The notes: a model not told the origin generated them from the letters alone. Counted from the first letter of the stretch, positions 23,001-36,282 are shown. The stretch: DNA of 64,000 bases from Blakeslea trispora (GCA_025331445.1 JAIWNE010000008.1:72001-136000), one strand, 5' to 3'. Program-made: numbers and translations.

Positions 23001-24812
23001 ATGAGTTCCATCAATGGCACAAATAATCCATTTGCGACAGATACCTCAGGAAGTCAGGCAGGCCTCTATAAGGGTATTGGCGTTTCATTAGCTATCGCGA
23101 GTGGTATGTCTTCTAATTAAAAACAAAGTTAGTATGTGCACTTAGTTAAAGTAAAAGAATATAGGCATATTTATAGGAAGTAGTTTTGTATTCAAGAAAA
23201 AAGGTCTCTTACAGTCAATTGAGAAGTCTGGTAAATACAGATCAGATGAGATAATATGTGCTTGTAAATTAAACAATTTAATTAGGTGGTGTTGCTGGTG
23301 AGGGATATACTTACCTGAAGAATGCCATGTGGTGGACAGGGATGATAATGAGTAAGTTGTTGAAAACAAAGTAAAGTTTTTGTTTCTTACCTTTTGCTAT
23401 AGTGATTGTAGGAGAACTATGTAACTTTATTGCATATGCCTTTACACAAGCAATTCTAGTGACACCACTCGGTGCGCTCAGTGTCGTCATTAGGTAATAT
23501 TCTTTTCCCTTTCCGCTATCTTGTTATGATTTACCATTTAAGTTACTCATTAGTGCAGTGCTCTCATCCATATTCTTAAAAGAGCGACTAAGTTTCCAAG
23601 GCAAAATAGGATGCTTTCAATGCATTTTAGGTGCCATCATAATTGTACTGCATGCACCTGAACAAAGTTCAGCGGATACATCTATTGAGGCATTCAAGCA
23701 TTTAGTACTTTCAATAGGTACATATTTCTTGAGCTTTTTTCTTTGTTTTGATTTATATTGACGATTTCATTTTTGTTTATCAAGGCTTCTTGATATACGC
23801 TGGTATAGCCATCAGTATAGCACTTGTCTTAATTTTCTTTTGTGGCCCAAGATGGGGCAAAAAGAACATGCTAGTCTATATCATCGTATGCTCTATGATT
23901 GGTTCCATCTCGGTTGTTTTCACCCAAGGCTTAGGTGCAGCCATAGTTCATTCAATATCACAAGACAATCAGTTCACCAACTGGTTTATTTATATCGTTT
24001 TGGCGATCGTTGTTGTTACACTGTTAACCCAAATAGTTTATTTAAACAAGGCACTCAACTTATTTAACACAGCACTTGTCACACCTACATACTATGTAAT
24101 CTTCACCACCATGACTATTGTCAGCTCCATTGTACTGTATCAAGGTTTTGAAGCTTCACCCATTGATATCGTCACCTGTGTCATGGGGTTCCTTAGCATT
24201 TGCTCTGGCGTAGCTATTTTGCACAACTCAAATAGTCAACCCAAGTCTGAGACACCTATAGTACAAGAAAAAATTGATAATGAAAAAGTTTTGTTAGAAG
24301 ATCAAAAATCCGAACAACAAACACCTCCATCACGTCGACAGAGTTTGTTGAAAATGTTTGAAGACAAAGGCGAGAAGGATGCCATTGATGGTCAAACACC
24401 AGGCGCTGCTGAGTTATTCCCTACACCATTTACAGGCATCAGTCGATACACGAGTACCACAAGAAAGAGCCAAACCCTTTTAGCAAGACATAGAGAACTA
24501 TCCAATTCAACAAACAAAAGCCTTCATTCAAATACAATTTCAATAGGCAATACGTCAGTTGGAGAAGAAGGCTATCAACGCGAACTGAAATGGAAAGGAA
24601 ATGTTGCTAACGATCCTACAATCAATACCATGACAACCAACATAGCTACCGAAGAATTGCACTCATCACCTACAACCCTGTCTGAACAGATATTGCCTCC
24701 AAAAGAATCTGCTTCGAGCCACCGAGCACAGAATGAATTAGATCCTATTACTAGTTACCGAATGCAGATAAACGATGGTGACATAGAAGACAGAGAGCGA
24801 CTGATCAATTAG
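23001..24812 (+). CDS. NIPA-type magnesium transporter
   Basis: Membrane Mg2+ transporter of the NIPA/DUF803 family (drug/metabolite transporter fold). Exons 23001-23103, 23165-23230, 23286-23351, 23403-23493, 23554-23717 and 23785-24812 give 505 aa. After a short N-tail, GLYKGIGVSLAIASGIFIGS opens the first helix, followed by the family motif SSFVFKKKGLLQ and GEGYTYLKNAMWWTGM, then EEL-like GELCNFIAYAFTQAILVTPL, LSVVISAVLSSIFLKERLS and later helices ending TYYVIFTTMTIVSSIVLYQG. About nine hydrophobic segments are visible. The last 180 residues are hydrophilic, Ser/Thr/Glu rich and likely cytosolic, longer than in animal NIPAs. AATAAA at 24889 lies 77 bp after the stop codon. Confidence 0.95.
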
Positions 24813-24954
24813 GCTTTACCCTTAAAGAAATTTAATGACTGAAGTCTGATGCTATTTACTTGTACATATTTCTATCTACTTTTGTTCTAATAAAAATATG
24901 TATGTTAAATAAGTTTATTATAATGAAAAATAAATGGCATTAGGGATTAAAAAA

Positions 24955-26577
24955 TTAGACGACTGTTTGAAGTGCTGTCAAGATGGTCGATAGACTCTTC
25001 TTGTCATCAGCAAATAGTTGGTAAGAGCCGTTTTGCTTTGTTTCTAGCACAAACGCATTGGGAACAAATGTTTCAATGTCCACATTTACATTGCTTAATC
25101 GAACAACACTAGAAAGATCAAGCACGGCAACAGGGTTCGAATCCAGTTCATCTCTGTAGAGTGCCATACTCTTTCCTTTGATCACAAAATATCTACGTCT
25201 CCAAAACTGCAAAGAATGAATAAGAAGGGATTCAAGTCATTGTTGTACTTTCACTTACAGGACTTGTGCTAGGCTGGACAGATACAAAGCCTGAAAGAAT
25301 AATATCCTTGTTCTTTTCAGCCTCTAATAATTTTCTTTGCAAAGCTTTTTTTTCTTCAGCTAAACGTTCTGCTTCTGTGTTTTCCTTCAATCTCTTCTCT
25401 TCTTCTTGTCGTCTCAAAGCTGCTTCTTTTTCGGCTGCAACCCTTCTAGCTTCCTTTTCGGCAGCAAGGGTGGCTTGTCGCTTTTCTTCCTCTTCTTTTT
25501 GTTTCTTCAACAAGGCCGTCTGCTTCTGTCTTTCTTCTTCTTGTCTCTGCTTCACAAGCATTTTCTCCTTTTCAATTCTCTCCTGCTCTTGTTGCTGCTC
25601 TCTTTGCTGTTCTCTTTGTTGCTGTTCTCTTTGTTGCTGTTCTCTTTGTTGCTGTTCTCTTTGTTGCTGCTCTCTTTGTTGTTGCTCCTGCTGTTGTTGC
25701 TCCTGCTGTTGTTGCTGTTGTTGTTGTTGCAATGCTAAACTGTTATCAGCTTCTTGGATAGGCTCTTCAACAAGCTGCTTTGTAGTTACTGGAGCAGGTG
25801 AGAGTGTTTCGCTTGCTTCAACAAATTCTTCATCTTGCTTTTGAGGCTTTGGTTGCTGAGGTATCTCAACAGGTGGTGGTGCAGGACTGGAAGGGGATGG
25901 TATGTTACGAGAAGCTCTTTTCTGTGAAAGGCTAGAAGAAGATTTTCTACCAGTCAATTGTCCATCACCCAATTTAAGTCGAGTACGAATGTTAGTATCA
26001 CTTAAATCATTCAGTGTGGAAGCTGTAATTTGGGCACTATGGAGTTTCAACAGTGAAGCAACAGATCTACTGTGCACAAGTGCTCTTGCTAAACGAACAA
26101 ATATCCATTTTTAAGTCACCATGACTATTCTCGTCAAAGATAGAGAAGATATTTACCTCTGCGGACACCACTAAAATAGATTTGTCAATTAAGCTAATCC
26201 AATACAATTTTCTCTCATGCTTTACCTCACTTGTTCTGATACCCAAGTAATTAAGATATAGCGGTCTTCTACTCTAACGAAACCATATAGCACTTCATCG
26301 CTCAAGTGCTCACGAAACTCACTATAAAAATACATATTAATTCTCAGCTACTTTAGTGTTATTTTGTATATCTATTAGGTTACCTTAAACCACCTGTGCC
26401 TTGTGAGTATAAAGAAATGACGTCTCTAGTGTCATTGTAGCCGAGAATAAGCCTAGAAAGAAAAACTTGTAAGTTCTAGGTCATCTACTAAACTTTTGGA
26501 ATCTACCAGTTGGTTTCTCCTCCTTCGGTAATAGAGGTGTATGTTTCGACGATACGAGGGTCACTTAAGTCACACAT
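24955..26577 (-). CDS. coactosin-like ADF-H protein with coiled coil and C-terminal PH domain
   Basis: Actin-associated protein. Minus-strand exons 26577-26507, 26452-26384, 26321-26226, 26170-26157, 26088-25259 and 25206-24955 give 443 aa; the fourth exon is only 14 nt. Residues about 1-135 form an ADF-homology domain of coactosin type: DPRIVETYTSITEGGETNWL, ILGYNDTRDVISLYSQGTGG, YGFVRVEDRYILITWVSEQV and SGVRRARALVHSRSVASLL. A Pro/Ser linker and a long Gln/Glu/Arg coiled coil follow (poly-Q and QQQRE repeats, about 200-330). The C-terminal 80 residues are a PH domain (PFWRRRYFVIKGKSMALYRD to the conserved tryptophan-less end LSTILTALQTVV). It probably links cortical actin to membrane phosphoinositides (inference). 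It is convergent with the NIPA gene, 142 bp between stops. Confidence 0.9.
25606..25733 (-). repeat. coding CAA/CAG and CAACAACAAAGAGAA repeat
   Basis: Imperfect tandem repeats coding for Q-runs and about six copies of QQQRE inside the coiled coil of the ADF-H/PH gene. Length polymorphism between strains would be expected. Confidence 0.85.
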
Positions 26578-28701
26578 TTAAGCAGTGAATATAGAAATAG
26601 AATTGACAAAACAGAAGAAAAGAAAATAAAAAGAAAGTAAAAAAAAACTAAAAGGAAAAAGAACCTAAATTCAGGTACTCCCTCCTGCTCAAGAGCTTAT
26701 TTAAGAAACTGAGTTACAAGCAAATGGACATTTTCATCCAATCAAACGTGCACTTAATTTAGCACTTGTAACCATCAAGTCAATCAACAACATTAGATTG
26801 TTACTTGTGTGAAAATCATATAGGATATACGCATATTAAAATATATAGGCAGAAAAGCGAAATACAAGAAATGAAAGGGTGTTTATAAAAAAAAAGTTGG
26901 AGGAAAAAAAAAGTCAATCATATGTTTACGATAGATATATGAATGTATAATAACAATGTGCAGCTAAGGAAGGATACACGCATGAACAAGTTGTGTGAGT
27001 GATTGCTAAAGAAAAAGGAGGAGAGAGGTCAGGAAACAAAAAATATATGCAAGAAGAATGGTATCAAAAAAGAAAAGAAAAGGACTTATTAATCAATTGC
27101 ATCTTAATGTAATACTAGTCACTTACAAATATGCTTGTAGCTTGCTCTCCTCTACAATTGAGACTGACTTGCAACTTATAAAGTCATGACCTAAAGTTTC
27201 ATAACTTTTTCAGTAAGAACTTGGCCTTGAATAGTCTATATCCTCTTTTATCTATTTTTTCTTGAACAAAGACGGCAAACTTTCGCGCAACTTATACATC
27301 CTTACAATTTTTAACTCTTGCTCAATCTCAAAAAGTCCTCTTCAATCTGATTTCTTATAGGGCCTTAGACCTTCTGGTTCTGAGATATCGCAATCAAGCA
27401 AGGCAGTTTGACGTTTGGACTCCTTTTCAGTATTAGAACAACCCTCCTTACTTTTTTCCAGTTCCATTGCAAGCTACCCAACCTTCTTTTGGTCTTGTTG
27501 GAGAATTTGTGCAACTTTGCCCTCCCATCTTTCAAAATGAGTTTAGTACAATCGCCTTGGCTTGCTTGTGTGTCAAGTTTTTGATCTTCTTCCATCAATT
27601 TCAGAAGCTTTATTTTACTCTTTTTGAGTGATTCCTAGCTTATTATTCTCTGCTCTAGAAGATTTGACCAGGTACTGATATTTGTATTAATTTGTTGGCT
27701 TTGTTCTGCTTGTTCTTTTTGCTTGATCAGCATGGCTTTCTGTGCCTCGATTCCTTTATTTGCGCCGGAAGGCTCCAATTTCTAGTCAGTATTGCTGTTT
27801 ATTGATGACAGCAGATGCGTTTGATGACTTTGTTGTATTTAGCTGTACTTATGCTCTATAAAGCCATAGACAGTTGTTTTTCATAGCGATCTTTACCGCC
27901 CCAATCAAAGTAACAGGGGAAAACTTTAAAGCTCTTTAAATTCTAAGAGCAATGCTTTGACACTTTGATTTTATGGATACAAAAGTGATTTTTCTACTTG
28001 TGTTGGCTGATAAAGAACACTGGAACTTGCAAAAGCAGTATGTGTGTGAAGTCTTGATGTGAATAGGAGTAAGATAATGAGAAACTAAAACAATAGCAAT
28101 TGCTTTGGAACTTGTTATACAGTCTCGTTTGGTTAAGCCAAAGCATATACTAAGATGGAAGAAGAAGAGATAATTCTATCAAGTTTAAATTTTTACACAT
28201 TAGAAGTATCATTTTTGCGAGTAGTGTATTGAAATTGGTCACTAGTTTAATTATCAATACAAGAGAACCTAATACAGCTCTGCTTATACTGATATCAATA
28301 TTAGCGATAATTGATTAACTACTGCTTGGTTCATTTAGGTATGCCATTGTAGTTCCTTCATGTTGATGCTTCTCATAACCTCCTTGCTTATTTAAGGTAA
28401 ACTCGTCATTTTTTAAAAATAATAACGACAAGTTACTCCTCATTTTCAGTTCCTGAAAAAAATTTTTTTTTTACTGTTTTTTGAACTTTATGGTAATAAT
28501 AATAATAAGCTTTCAAATCGAAAGACAACAAAATATGTACTAGTAATGCCTTTTGCTTGAAATAAAACAAAGTACTTTGTAACTCAGTCATGGGGCTGCA
28601 ACTTCAAAGCTGCTCAGTAATAACTGAGCTCTTCCTCCATTTTCCAATAAAAGGAGACTCAGAGACTCGTCACTTCTTTGTTTCATTTTTTTTTACAACT
28701 G
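26578..28701. other. spacer with a decayed coding relic
   Basis: About 2.1 kb. The left part is the promoter side of the ADF-H/PH gene (A/T and A/G rich); 27365-27860 is a degenerate frame listed separately; from 27900 to 28700 I see only A/T-rich sequence with the terminator region of the CLIP-like gene. Confidence 0.45.
27365..27860 (-). pseudogene. degenerate coding relic, unknown family
   Basis: Minus-strand sequence reads as broken coding with Lys/Glu/Gln-rich helix-like segments (KAMLIKQKEQAEQSQQINTN, then after a stop MEEDQKLDTQASQGDCTKLI). Stops and frame changes interrupt it and no exon model restores a full frame. The origin, host gene or transposon, is not identifiable. Confidence 0.25.
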
Positions 28702-31502
28702 TCAAGATACAACATTAACTTCTACTTCCCGCACAACAGGCTTATCTGCTAATTCTCGCTCCAACTTGTCTTTGGCTTCAGTCAATCTTCGGAGCTCGCC
28801 TTCTGTCTTTTTTTGACTTTCAACAGCAGCGCGGACCTCATCTAGATACTTTGTTCGAGTAGCTAACTGATCATCATAATCTGCTTGTAAGCGGCCCAAC
28901 TGCTCCTCTAGTTTAGCTTTCTCTTTCAATAGCTTTTCTGTCTCCTTGGATTGTTCTTTCCAAACTTCAGCTTCAGACTTGAATGCTTCATGGCTAGCCT
29001 TCTCACGCTCAAGCATTTCGATTTGCTCAGTCAAGCGTTTGCGCTCATTCTCCCAAACATCCTTGACAATGTTGTGTTTTTCTTCGGATTCAACATTCTT
29101 CATGAGCTGGTCGATTTCTTGCTTTAGGGTATCAATCGTAGATTGCATAGCTTCACGCTTCATGGTCTGTTCCTCATGCTGTAAAGCACGCTCCTTTTTC
29201 ATCTCTTCAATAGTAGATTCGTAAGCTTCAATAGCATCCAAGGCAGTCTTACGCAAGTCTTCACATTCGAGTTCTAAAGAGTTAACTTTGCGACGCTCAT
29301 CAGCCAGACTGGCATTGATTGCCTCTCGATCCACTCGGTTCATCTCTACGGAGCTTTCGTACAACTCAATACTTTCCATACCAGCAAGCTTGAGTTCATC
29401 GACTGTCTTTTCGAGTTCCTTGACCAGAGCAGATTCCTTAAGATAGCTTTCCTTGACAGTAGCTAATTCTTTTTTGATTTTATCGAATGCTTCTTTCGAT
29501 GCGCAATCTTGATGCGCCAACCACTTGGTTTCTACTTCTTTGAGTTCTTCAAGTAAGCGTTCTTTCTCACGAATATGGCGTTCAGCGTCTGCCTTGACTC
29601 GTCGAAGTTCTCTGTCTTTCTCTTCAACTGCGTTACGGTGCTGTTCAACTTGCTCTGTAAGTGCAGTCAAAAACATGTCTTTGGCACGAGCAGCATCACG
29701 TAATGAGCTCATCTTTTCATGTGCTTCTTCCATTTCCATCTCGAGTTTCATTTGGCGCTCCATGAAGTCTTGATTATCTTCAGAAGAACCTGGTTGGAAA
29801 TAGTGCTGAGGGTTATAGTTGTTGGCTGCAGAGGCAGCTGCAGATAGCTGTTGTTGAAGGGATTTTGTCTTTTCCAGTAACAGTTGTTCACTTGCTTGTG
29901 CTGCAGCAGTAGCAGCTTCTGCTTCTGCGACCTTGTTTTCAAGTTCTTGAATGCGATGTTCGATCACTGACTTCTCTTTACGAACAGTGCTCGTATCAAA
30001 CAACGACTTGTCCCTTTCAGTAATCAATTGCTGTTGTTCTGCTTCCAGCTCTTGTACTCTAGTTTCAAGTCGTTGAATGGCTTGCATTGCTTCTTGATGT
30101 TGAGTTGAGATTGTTTTGATTTCGGCTGCATGCTTCTCCTTTAACTCTTCGACAACAGCTTTATGGCCTTCTAAGGTGAACAATTCTTCTTCGCCATTGC
30201 CTTTTTTATTTAGTACCAATGAGCGTTCAATTATTTGCTCAGCTGTCTTGTTTTGTGTATTTTCAAGTTTGAGGAATTTGTTTTCTGCTTCAAGTACTTC
30301 AACACGAAGTTGTAATTGCTGGAAGCGCATGACTATCTCATCAGGTGCTTGAGAAATAGCTTCACCCAAGACTCTTTCAAGTCTTTCATGAGGCGACTCC
30401 CCTGTAGCAGCAGTGTCAGTGTGACCATTGTTATGTGTATTTTCGTTTGTAGGAACTGATCTTGACATGGTAATATTATCAGGTATAGGTGTTTCGTTGA
30501 TAAGCATCTCGTCTGCTGAAGACGATGACAACATGTTGTAATAATCATCAGGATTGTCGTGCGCGCTATGGCTTGTGGGTGTCATGGCAGGAGATGGAAT
30601 GCCACGGTTGTAATGCGTAGGAGTCGGAGATTGAACCATTGATTGCGATCTACGGAAGTTGCTGCGAGTGCTACTTGGATTTACGGAAACCGGAGAAGTG
30701 ATAGGTGTCTGGAGAGAAGATGTAGTAGACCGTACTGATAATGAAGGTGTACGGGTTTTTCTTTTGGCTGGTTGCTGTTGTTGCTGAGAGAGCTGATTTG
30801 AGGCCATGCCAACATAGCGAGCAGTTCTAGAACCATTTGTAATTAAAGAGAGCTTGTTTGTACTCTGGGTGCTTTGAGGTGTTTGTACAGGCGGAGACAA
30901 CGATCTCACCGAATCGGAGTCAGAGTCAAGTGGAGTTATTTTAGAAGCTAAGACGAAAAGACCTGTTTGAGGAGGGCAAGAAAAATACCGTATGCTATTT
31001 TTTTTTTAAAAAAAAAAAAGAAATGTTGTTGTTATTTTTTGTATCATATACACTTGGACTCAACATACCCTTTTACAGATCCATCGTTTTTTCCAGAACC
31101 AACAATATCAAGCTGAATACCAGCCCAATAGCCCTCTTTAAATTCTGCTTCACCTAAAAATCGCAAGGTACCCACAATACCCATAGAATCAACAGCGACT
31201 CGGTCACCTACGATAGGTGATTGATTTTGACGATAAGACGGCCTGCTTGTTGATTTAGAAGGAGCATTTATAGAACTTCGTGGGGTATTTGGCATAGTAT
31301 AATGGGATGGGGCAGGGTCACTACTGATGAAAGAACGTGACCTCGCTTTAGTGGATTTTGATGTTCTGGGCATTGGTGGAACATCCTCTGCAATTGTCTT
31401 TCTCTTCCTTAGGTCTAAAGAAGTTTTTCTGGTTAATCTTCTAGTTGGTGTTGGAAGTGTTGTATGGCTGACAGCGAGACCAACTGTTGGTAATCTTGAC
31501 AT
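28702..31502 (-). CDS. CLIP-170-like CAP-Gly coiled-coil protein
   Basis: Microtubule plus-end tracking protein. Two minus-strand exons, 31502-31069 and 30994-28702, give 908 aa. The N-terminal 100 residues are basic and Ser/Thr/Pro rich. The CAP-Gly domain (about 105-175) reads GDRVAVDSMGIVGTLRFLGE, YWAGIQLDIVGSGKNDGSVK, then across the intron IRYFSCPPQTGLFVLASKI. The canonical GKNDG motif that binds EEY/F tails is present. A Ser-rich linker is followed by about 550 residues of heptad-rich coiled coil to the end. No zinc knuckle is present at the C-terminus, so the tail-autoinhibition seen in animal CLIP-170 is probably absent; a dynactin p150-like role is the main alternative. The intron ends in a long A/T run. 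Confidence 0.9.
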
Positions 31503-33940
31503 GGGAATAAATACAAGGCAAAGAAATATATATATAAAAAAAAGGGGAAAGTAAAAAGTAAGAAAATTAAAAGAAAAAAGAAAAGAGCTGAGGGAATTTG
31601 CAATAAATAAATATAAATTAATAAATTTTTAGCTTTGATTGTGCCAGAATGAAAAAGAACTACATACACGCATGCACATTCATTGCTGTTTAGAACAGGT
31701 GTCATACCCAACACATGTTACACAATAGACACATTACTTTATCACTTTCATTCTCCTCTAAAAACTTTTGCCTATTCCAGCCAGAAACGTAATGGCTGGA
31801 TGGATCTACTGTCTAAGGGCATGACCCAGAGAGGCTTGGACTCTTGCTTTTACCGTCATGAATAGGTTGACTTTCCGCTTTTTTAAGGAGACAAACTGGA
31901 TCTGAATAGGCTTATTGTTTCACTTGAAAAAAAAAGACAGGACATGACCGAAACTCGAACCGACACAATCTGTCACCGTAGTTCTGTTTATTTTATCCAT
32001 CAACAAACAAAACAAACATTTCCAGCAAAGAAAAAGAGAGTCCATTTTCATTTAATTTTCGTTGTCTTAATGGCGCATAGATAATTGTATGGTTGAATTT
32101 GAGTATTCGCAAGCTGACAGTCAAAACAAACAAAAGTCTTTACTATCATCACAGTAACCAAAAATGGGAACAGAGAATATTGTAATATTATGAATTCATC
32201 TTAAACCTTGATAAGCTATTGTCTTCCGATACCACAAGGCTTTTATGACTCGAATTGAATTTCAAGCATAGATGATTGTTAGGTATATAATTTGGTCTAG
32301 GAAATGTTGTTCAGGATGAATTATTTAAAAGAAGAAAAATCATATCGATGTTATGCTCATCTCCGAAACAATACTCATTCTTATCCCTTTTGTATAGTAT
32401 TTCAGGAACAGTGTTTCTAATTTTGCAACATTTCGCATATTCAGAATTTGAATTTAATCGCAACTAGCTAGTTTTTCTTTTTTTTACTGTAATATGTTCA
32501 AGTGAATGATGTTTGACGATGCTCACAGCGTTTAGTTGATAGCCATCAATCGTCTGTGTTGATTCAATCATACAAATGAAACGAATAATTCACTCTTTAT
32601 CGCTCATTCAAATCAAGTCGTCCCTGATCTTCAAACCATAAAGATGTGAGCCTGTCTTGTACATAATGTGTACAAGATCAGGAAAATCTGGTCACAAATC
32701 AGGCATTCTTAGTCTGTAGAGACCTGGAGGTACAACTCCGACATATCTCGTAAAGGAATAGTCCTAAAGAGAAAAAAATAAGGAGAAAGCACTCTCTCTT
32801 CTAGAGCTCAAGAGTATCCGAGAATATCTCTCGCCCTGATTCAGTAGCCAAAAGGATTTCAAATGATGAACATCTATTTGAAGCAATTATTTGAATTTAG
32901 AAAATGGTACCTGGTTTTCCGCTGTCTTTCAATTTTTCAATTCAAATAATGCTATTTTTAGTTCAACAATAACAAAAACGAAAAGCCTTCGTGACGCTTC
33001 AAAGACATCATGGCATATTCAAGACCCCATTTTCAATATTGACAGGTACACTTTCTTGCATCTGTTGAGTACAATGTACAGTAGCATATAGTAACATACT
33101 AGTTTTTTTTTTCGTTAAATTGCCATGGAAACAAGGATTTTTTAATCCGATTAGAGAATAAAAATGGTTGCTCTTTATTTGTATCTTTTCTCTTTTTTTT
33201 TTACTGAAGCCTCAATATCAACATCTCTTGCAAGAAAAGAGGAAAAAAAGGGGCTGTCATCCTCTTCAAATCTTGTTTATCACTTCAAATAAGACCACAC
33301 ACTTCTAGAGTAAAAGCATTTTGTACAAGTTCAACAGACTTGCTAAGTGCAAAATACAGACAATGAATTGAAAATGATAACACGAACGATACGAAAAGGA
33401 AGTCTGATTGCTTTTTATGTGCTCTTGTTATTTTTTTCTCCCCCTTGTACTTCTTTCCAAACAAAACATTGTTTATATCGATTAATTCTTTCCGTATCGT
33501 TCTGTTCTCGAAACTTTGAATCTTTCAGTCCACATCATGTTTTGTCTACTAATTTACAAAGTCTTGCTGAGGCCATCATGTAGTTTGACAGAACACAAGA
33601 TATAGAATGCAAGAGTATTGTTTTTTCGGGCTGAATTTGTGTGCGCTATTTTAATTTCTGCGTATCAGTATTTCAATTCTGCACACAAAGATAGCTGTTT
33701 ACATCATAGGCTTACAAGCAATACAGTCGTCGAAGAAGCAGGTACAGTGATTTATCCAATTGGCGCAGTCCGAAACAGTAGCTATTTTTTTTTTTGGTAG
33801 ATTCGATTATTCTTTGGCTGAAATTGTCATCTATAGTTAAGCAATATCTTTTCATGCCTGGCTTTAACTTTGACTAAAACAGTTTGATTGGATCTTAAAA
33901 GGGAGAGTAAGGAGGGGAAAAAAGGCTCTTAATATATCGT

Positions 33941-34081
33941 TTATGTTTAGATATTTCATAGTCATAGCATGGACTGTATCGACCATGAGGGCTAAATAGG
34001 CTGAATTGATCTTCTCATACTCAGTGCAACCCAATGATTACTGTTAGATGTTGAAGTAACAAAGGCAAAGGCTTGCCACCT
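33941..34081 (+). repeat. dispersed repeat, copy 1
   Basis: About 140 bp that recurs in the same orientation at 62064-62205. The core 33999-34050 differs from the second copy at only two of 52 positions, both C/T. It is not part of any gene model and shows no terminal inverted repeat that I can see, so its class is unknown. Confidence 0.8.
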
Positions 34082-35039
34082 ATTCTGAACAATGTATCAT
34101 CGTATCGAGGCAAAGTAGGAAAGAATATGCAGACATAATTAGTACTATACACTACAATTCATTACACCAAAAGTACATGAAGCGGTCTAGACACATTCAG
34201 GGACATTGAGCCAATGAGATTCATCAACAACAGTATCAAATCAAGTCTTAGTACTGTCTACTTCTTCTGCAATGTCAAAGTAGATTCCTTTCTCCATAGC
34301 TGTCTAAACCATAAGCACAAACGTCAGTATAATAAAAAGACTTGCTGTTCAAGTCAATACATTTACACATGGATGCTAATGACTGTTTGTATGATATGAT
34401 TAGCTTGCATGCTTTTATTAATACAAAATACCCATCTATTATCCTGTTCTCATTTTTCTTAATAAAAATGATACAATAATCACTGTAAATGATTCATACT
34501 AATCTCTTCTCTTTACATGCGAATGATAGAAATGTGGCCTGTTTGCATTGTCCAACAAAGAACCAAGGTGTTCATTGTGTAAAACATGACTCAGACTAGT
34601 TCGTGTAGACAAAGAAAAAACAAGCAGCCAACACATCAGTTAATAACAGCATTGATCAATAATGTAGCCAATCTGCTTTGTAAAAAAAAAAAGAAGGGAT
34701 TCTTTTTCTCTCTTTTCTTAAATTATTACAAGAAATGAATGTATTATACTTAAAGGTGACAAAGCTGTCCAGTAGACAATGAGCTACATGTTAACAATTG
34801 CTTAGATAAATACATTAAACGCTTCGTTTTGTTTATACGATATGTGAAAGAGAAATTGGTTAAAGAAAAGGCATCTATTTTATCATGAATGTTGTCACCT
34901 ATCTGTATTGATCAAGCTGAATAGTTGTTCTTTTCTTACAGATGTGGTAAGTCATTCGTTCAACAGCTAAAAGAATATTTGAGAAGCAAAAAGACTGGAA
35001 CTATATTTAAACTTTAGAGTTCTTAATATTAGGGCTAAG

Positions 35040-36003
35040 TCATACAGTTTTTAGCATAACTCTGAAGAAAACGACACGTCCCAGCGACACGCTCGCAGTA
35101 AAGTTCAAAAGGGATTGATATCATTATATGAACAACTAAAAATTTTATACTGTATATATAGTCCCGAATCAAACAAAACAATACACTCTGGCAAAGGTAT
35201 TTTGCTTAGACCACGCCTACACCAAGATTTGTACTATTCTCACATGAAAGAAAAAGTTACTGAAGAGGACTTAGTAGCCAAATCTATATCGCCACTTTAT
35301 TGATCAGTATGTCAATTCAATAAGTTCTTTTTATCCAACTCTCAAACATGAGCTACCATTTAAGCCACATAACCCTTCTACATGGGATGATCTGATCAGT
35401 AGCAAAAAGAAAAACAAGTTGAGCCCTTTACAAAAAAAAATAGCATCAATTAAGGATGAAGACAAGATGATTGAATTAGAATTCCTTGAAAGAGATACTT
35501 CTAGAAACGTAAATGTATTCTTTCTTCTAGTATGTAGCTTGTAGCAACAATCCAATCAATATTTTTTACAGATACAGAACAGATTCTATGTGCTTGAAAG
35601 CAGAAACAAGCGAGAATATGTTTGATCAATTGGTTGTCTACCCCTTTGATCATTTCCGAAAGCGTATCTAACAATGAATGTCGCGTCTGCTTTGGACTTT
35701 TGATAATCGAGACCTAAAAATCGTTATAGCACCACTAACTTCTATATATGAAATAGAAAAACCTTGAAAAAAGCATTGACAAATGTTCTTCTTCTGAAGA
35801 AAAGACACTACAAAGCCAAATCTAGCTATAGATACACAGACAAGCAAGATGACAGTTTGGCTGATTTAGTCAACCCAATTATTTTAAAATCAACAAAAGA
35901 ACACAGTCATGAAATGGCTGATCTTGGGCCTATGTATTTGAACAATATGCTGCTACTGTTCTCAAAGGATACTCTTTTGAAATTTAGCCAAAATAAAAAA
36001 TAG
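35040..36003 (+). pseudogene. decayed multi-segment coding relic, unknown family
   Basis: Coding-like plus-strand text in changing frames: a segment with HARSKVQKGLISLYEQLKIL and HMKEKVTEEDLVAKSISPLY (to 35303), which moves frame into FIDQYVNSISSFYPTLKHEL and SPLQKKIASIKDEDKMIELE (to 35545), then a third segment with VLLLKKRHYKAKSSYRYTDK (35764-36003). At least one frameshift and several stops lie between them. It reads like a former host or transposon gene; I do not recognise it. Confidence 0.35.
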
Positions 36004-36282
36004 ATAGTTTTAGGAATGGTACCACGAATACAATAGCACTCACTGCTCAAAGTCAGAGTGTGTATCAAAAGTATTTCATTCTTCTATTATCAGTACCTTC
36101 AACAGCGCTAACAATGTTACTATTAGCTGCAAGACGCTTCTCTAGGCTTCATCACGCATGTTATCCATAGAGAGGGGGGGGGGAGACTCAAATCAGGGCT
36201 TTAGGTAGACCCATACTCAAAACCTATGATTTGATGGTCCTGCTTCCATCAACGAGCATAAGCGCTTGTATAGTAGGTGGCA

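Noticed and set aside
25134..25144. Perfect tRNA B-box (GGTTCGAATCC)
   Set aside because: It lies in the PH-domain exon and no A-box, acceptor stem or anticodon arm can be found around it.
25266..25844. Cys- and Leu-rich frames opposite the ADF-H/PH gene
   Set aside because: They are the reverse reading of the poly-Q and QQQRE repeats; no start context or homology.
31940..31965. GGTTCGAGT on the minus strand as tRNA T-arm
   Set aside because: The flanking bases do not form the T-stem or acceptor stem and no D-arm lies upstream.
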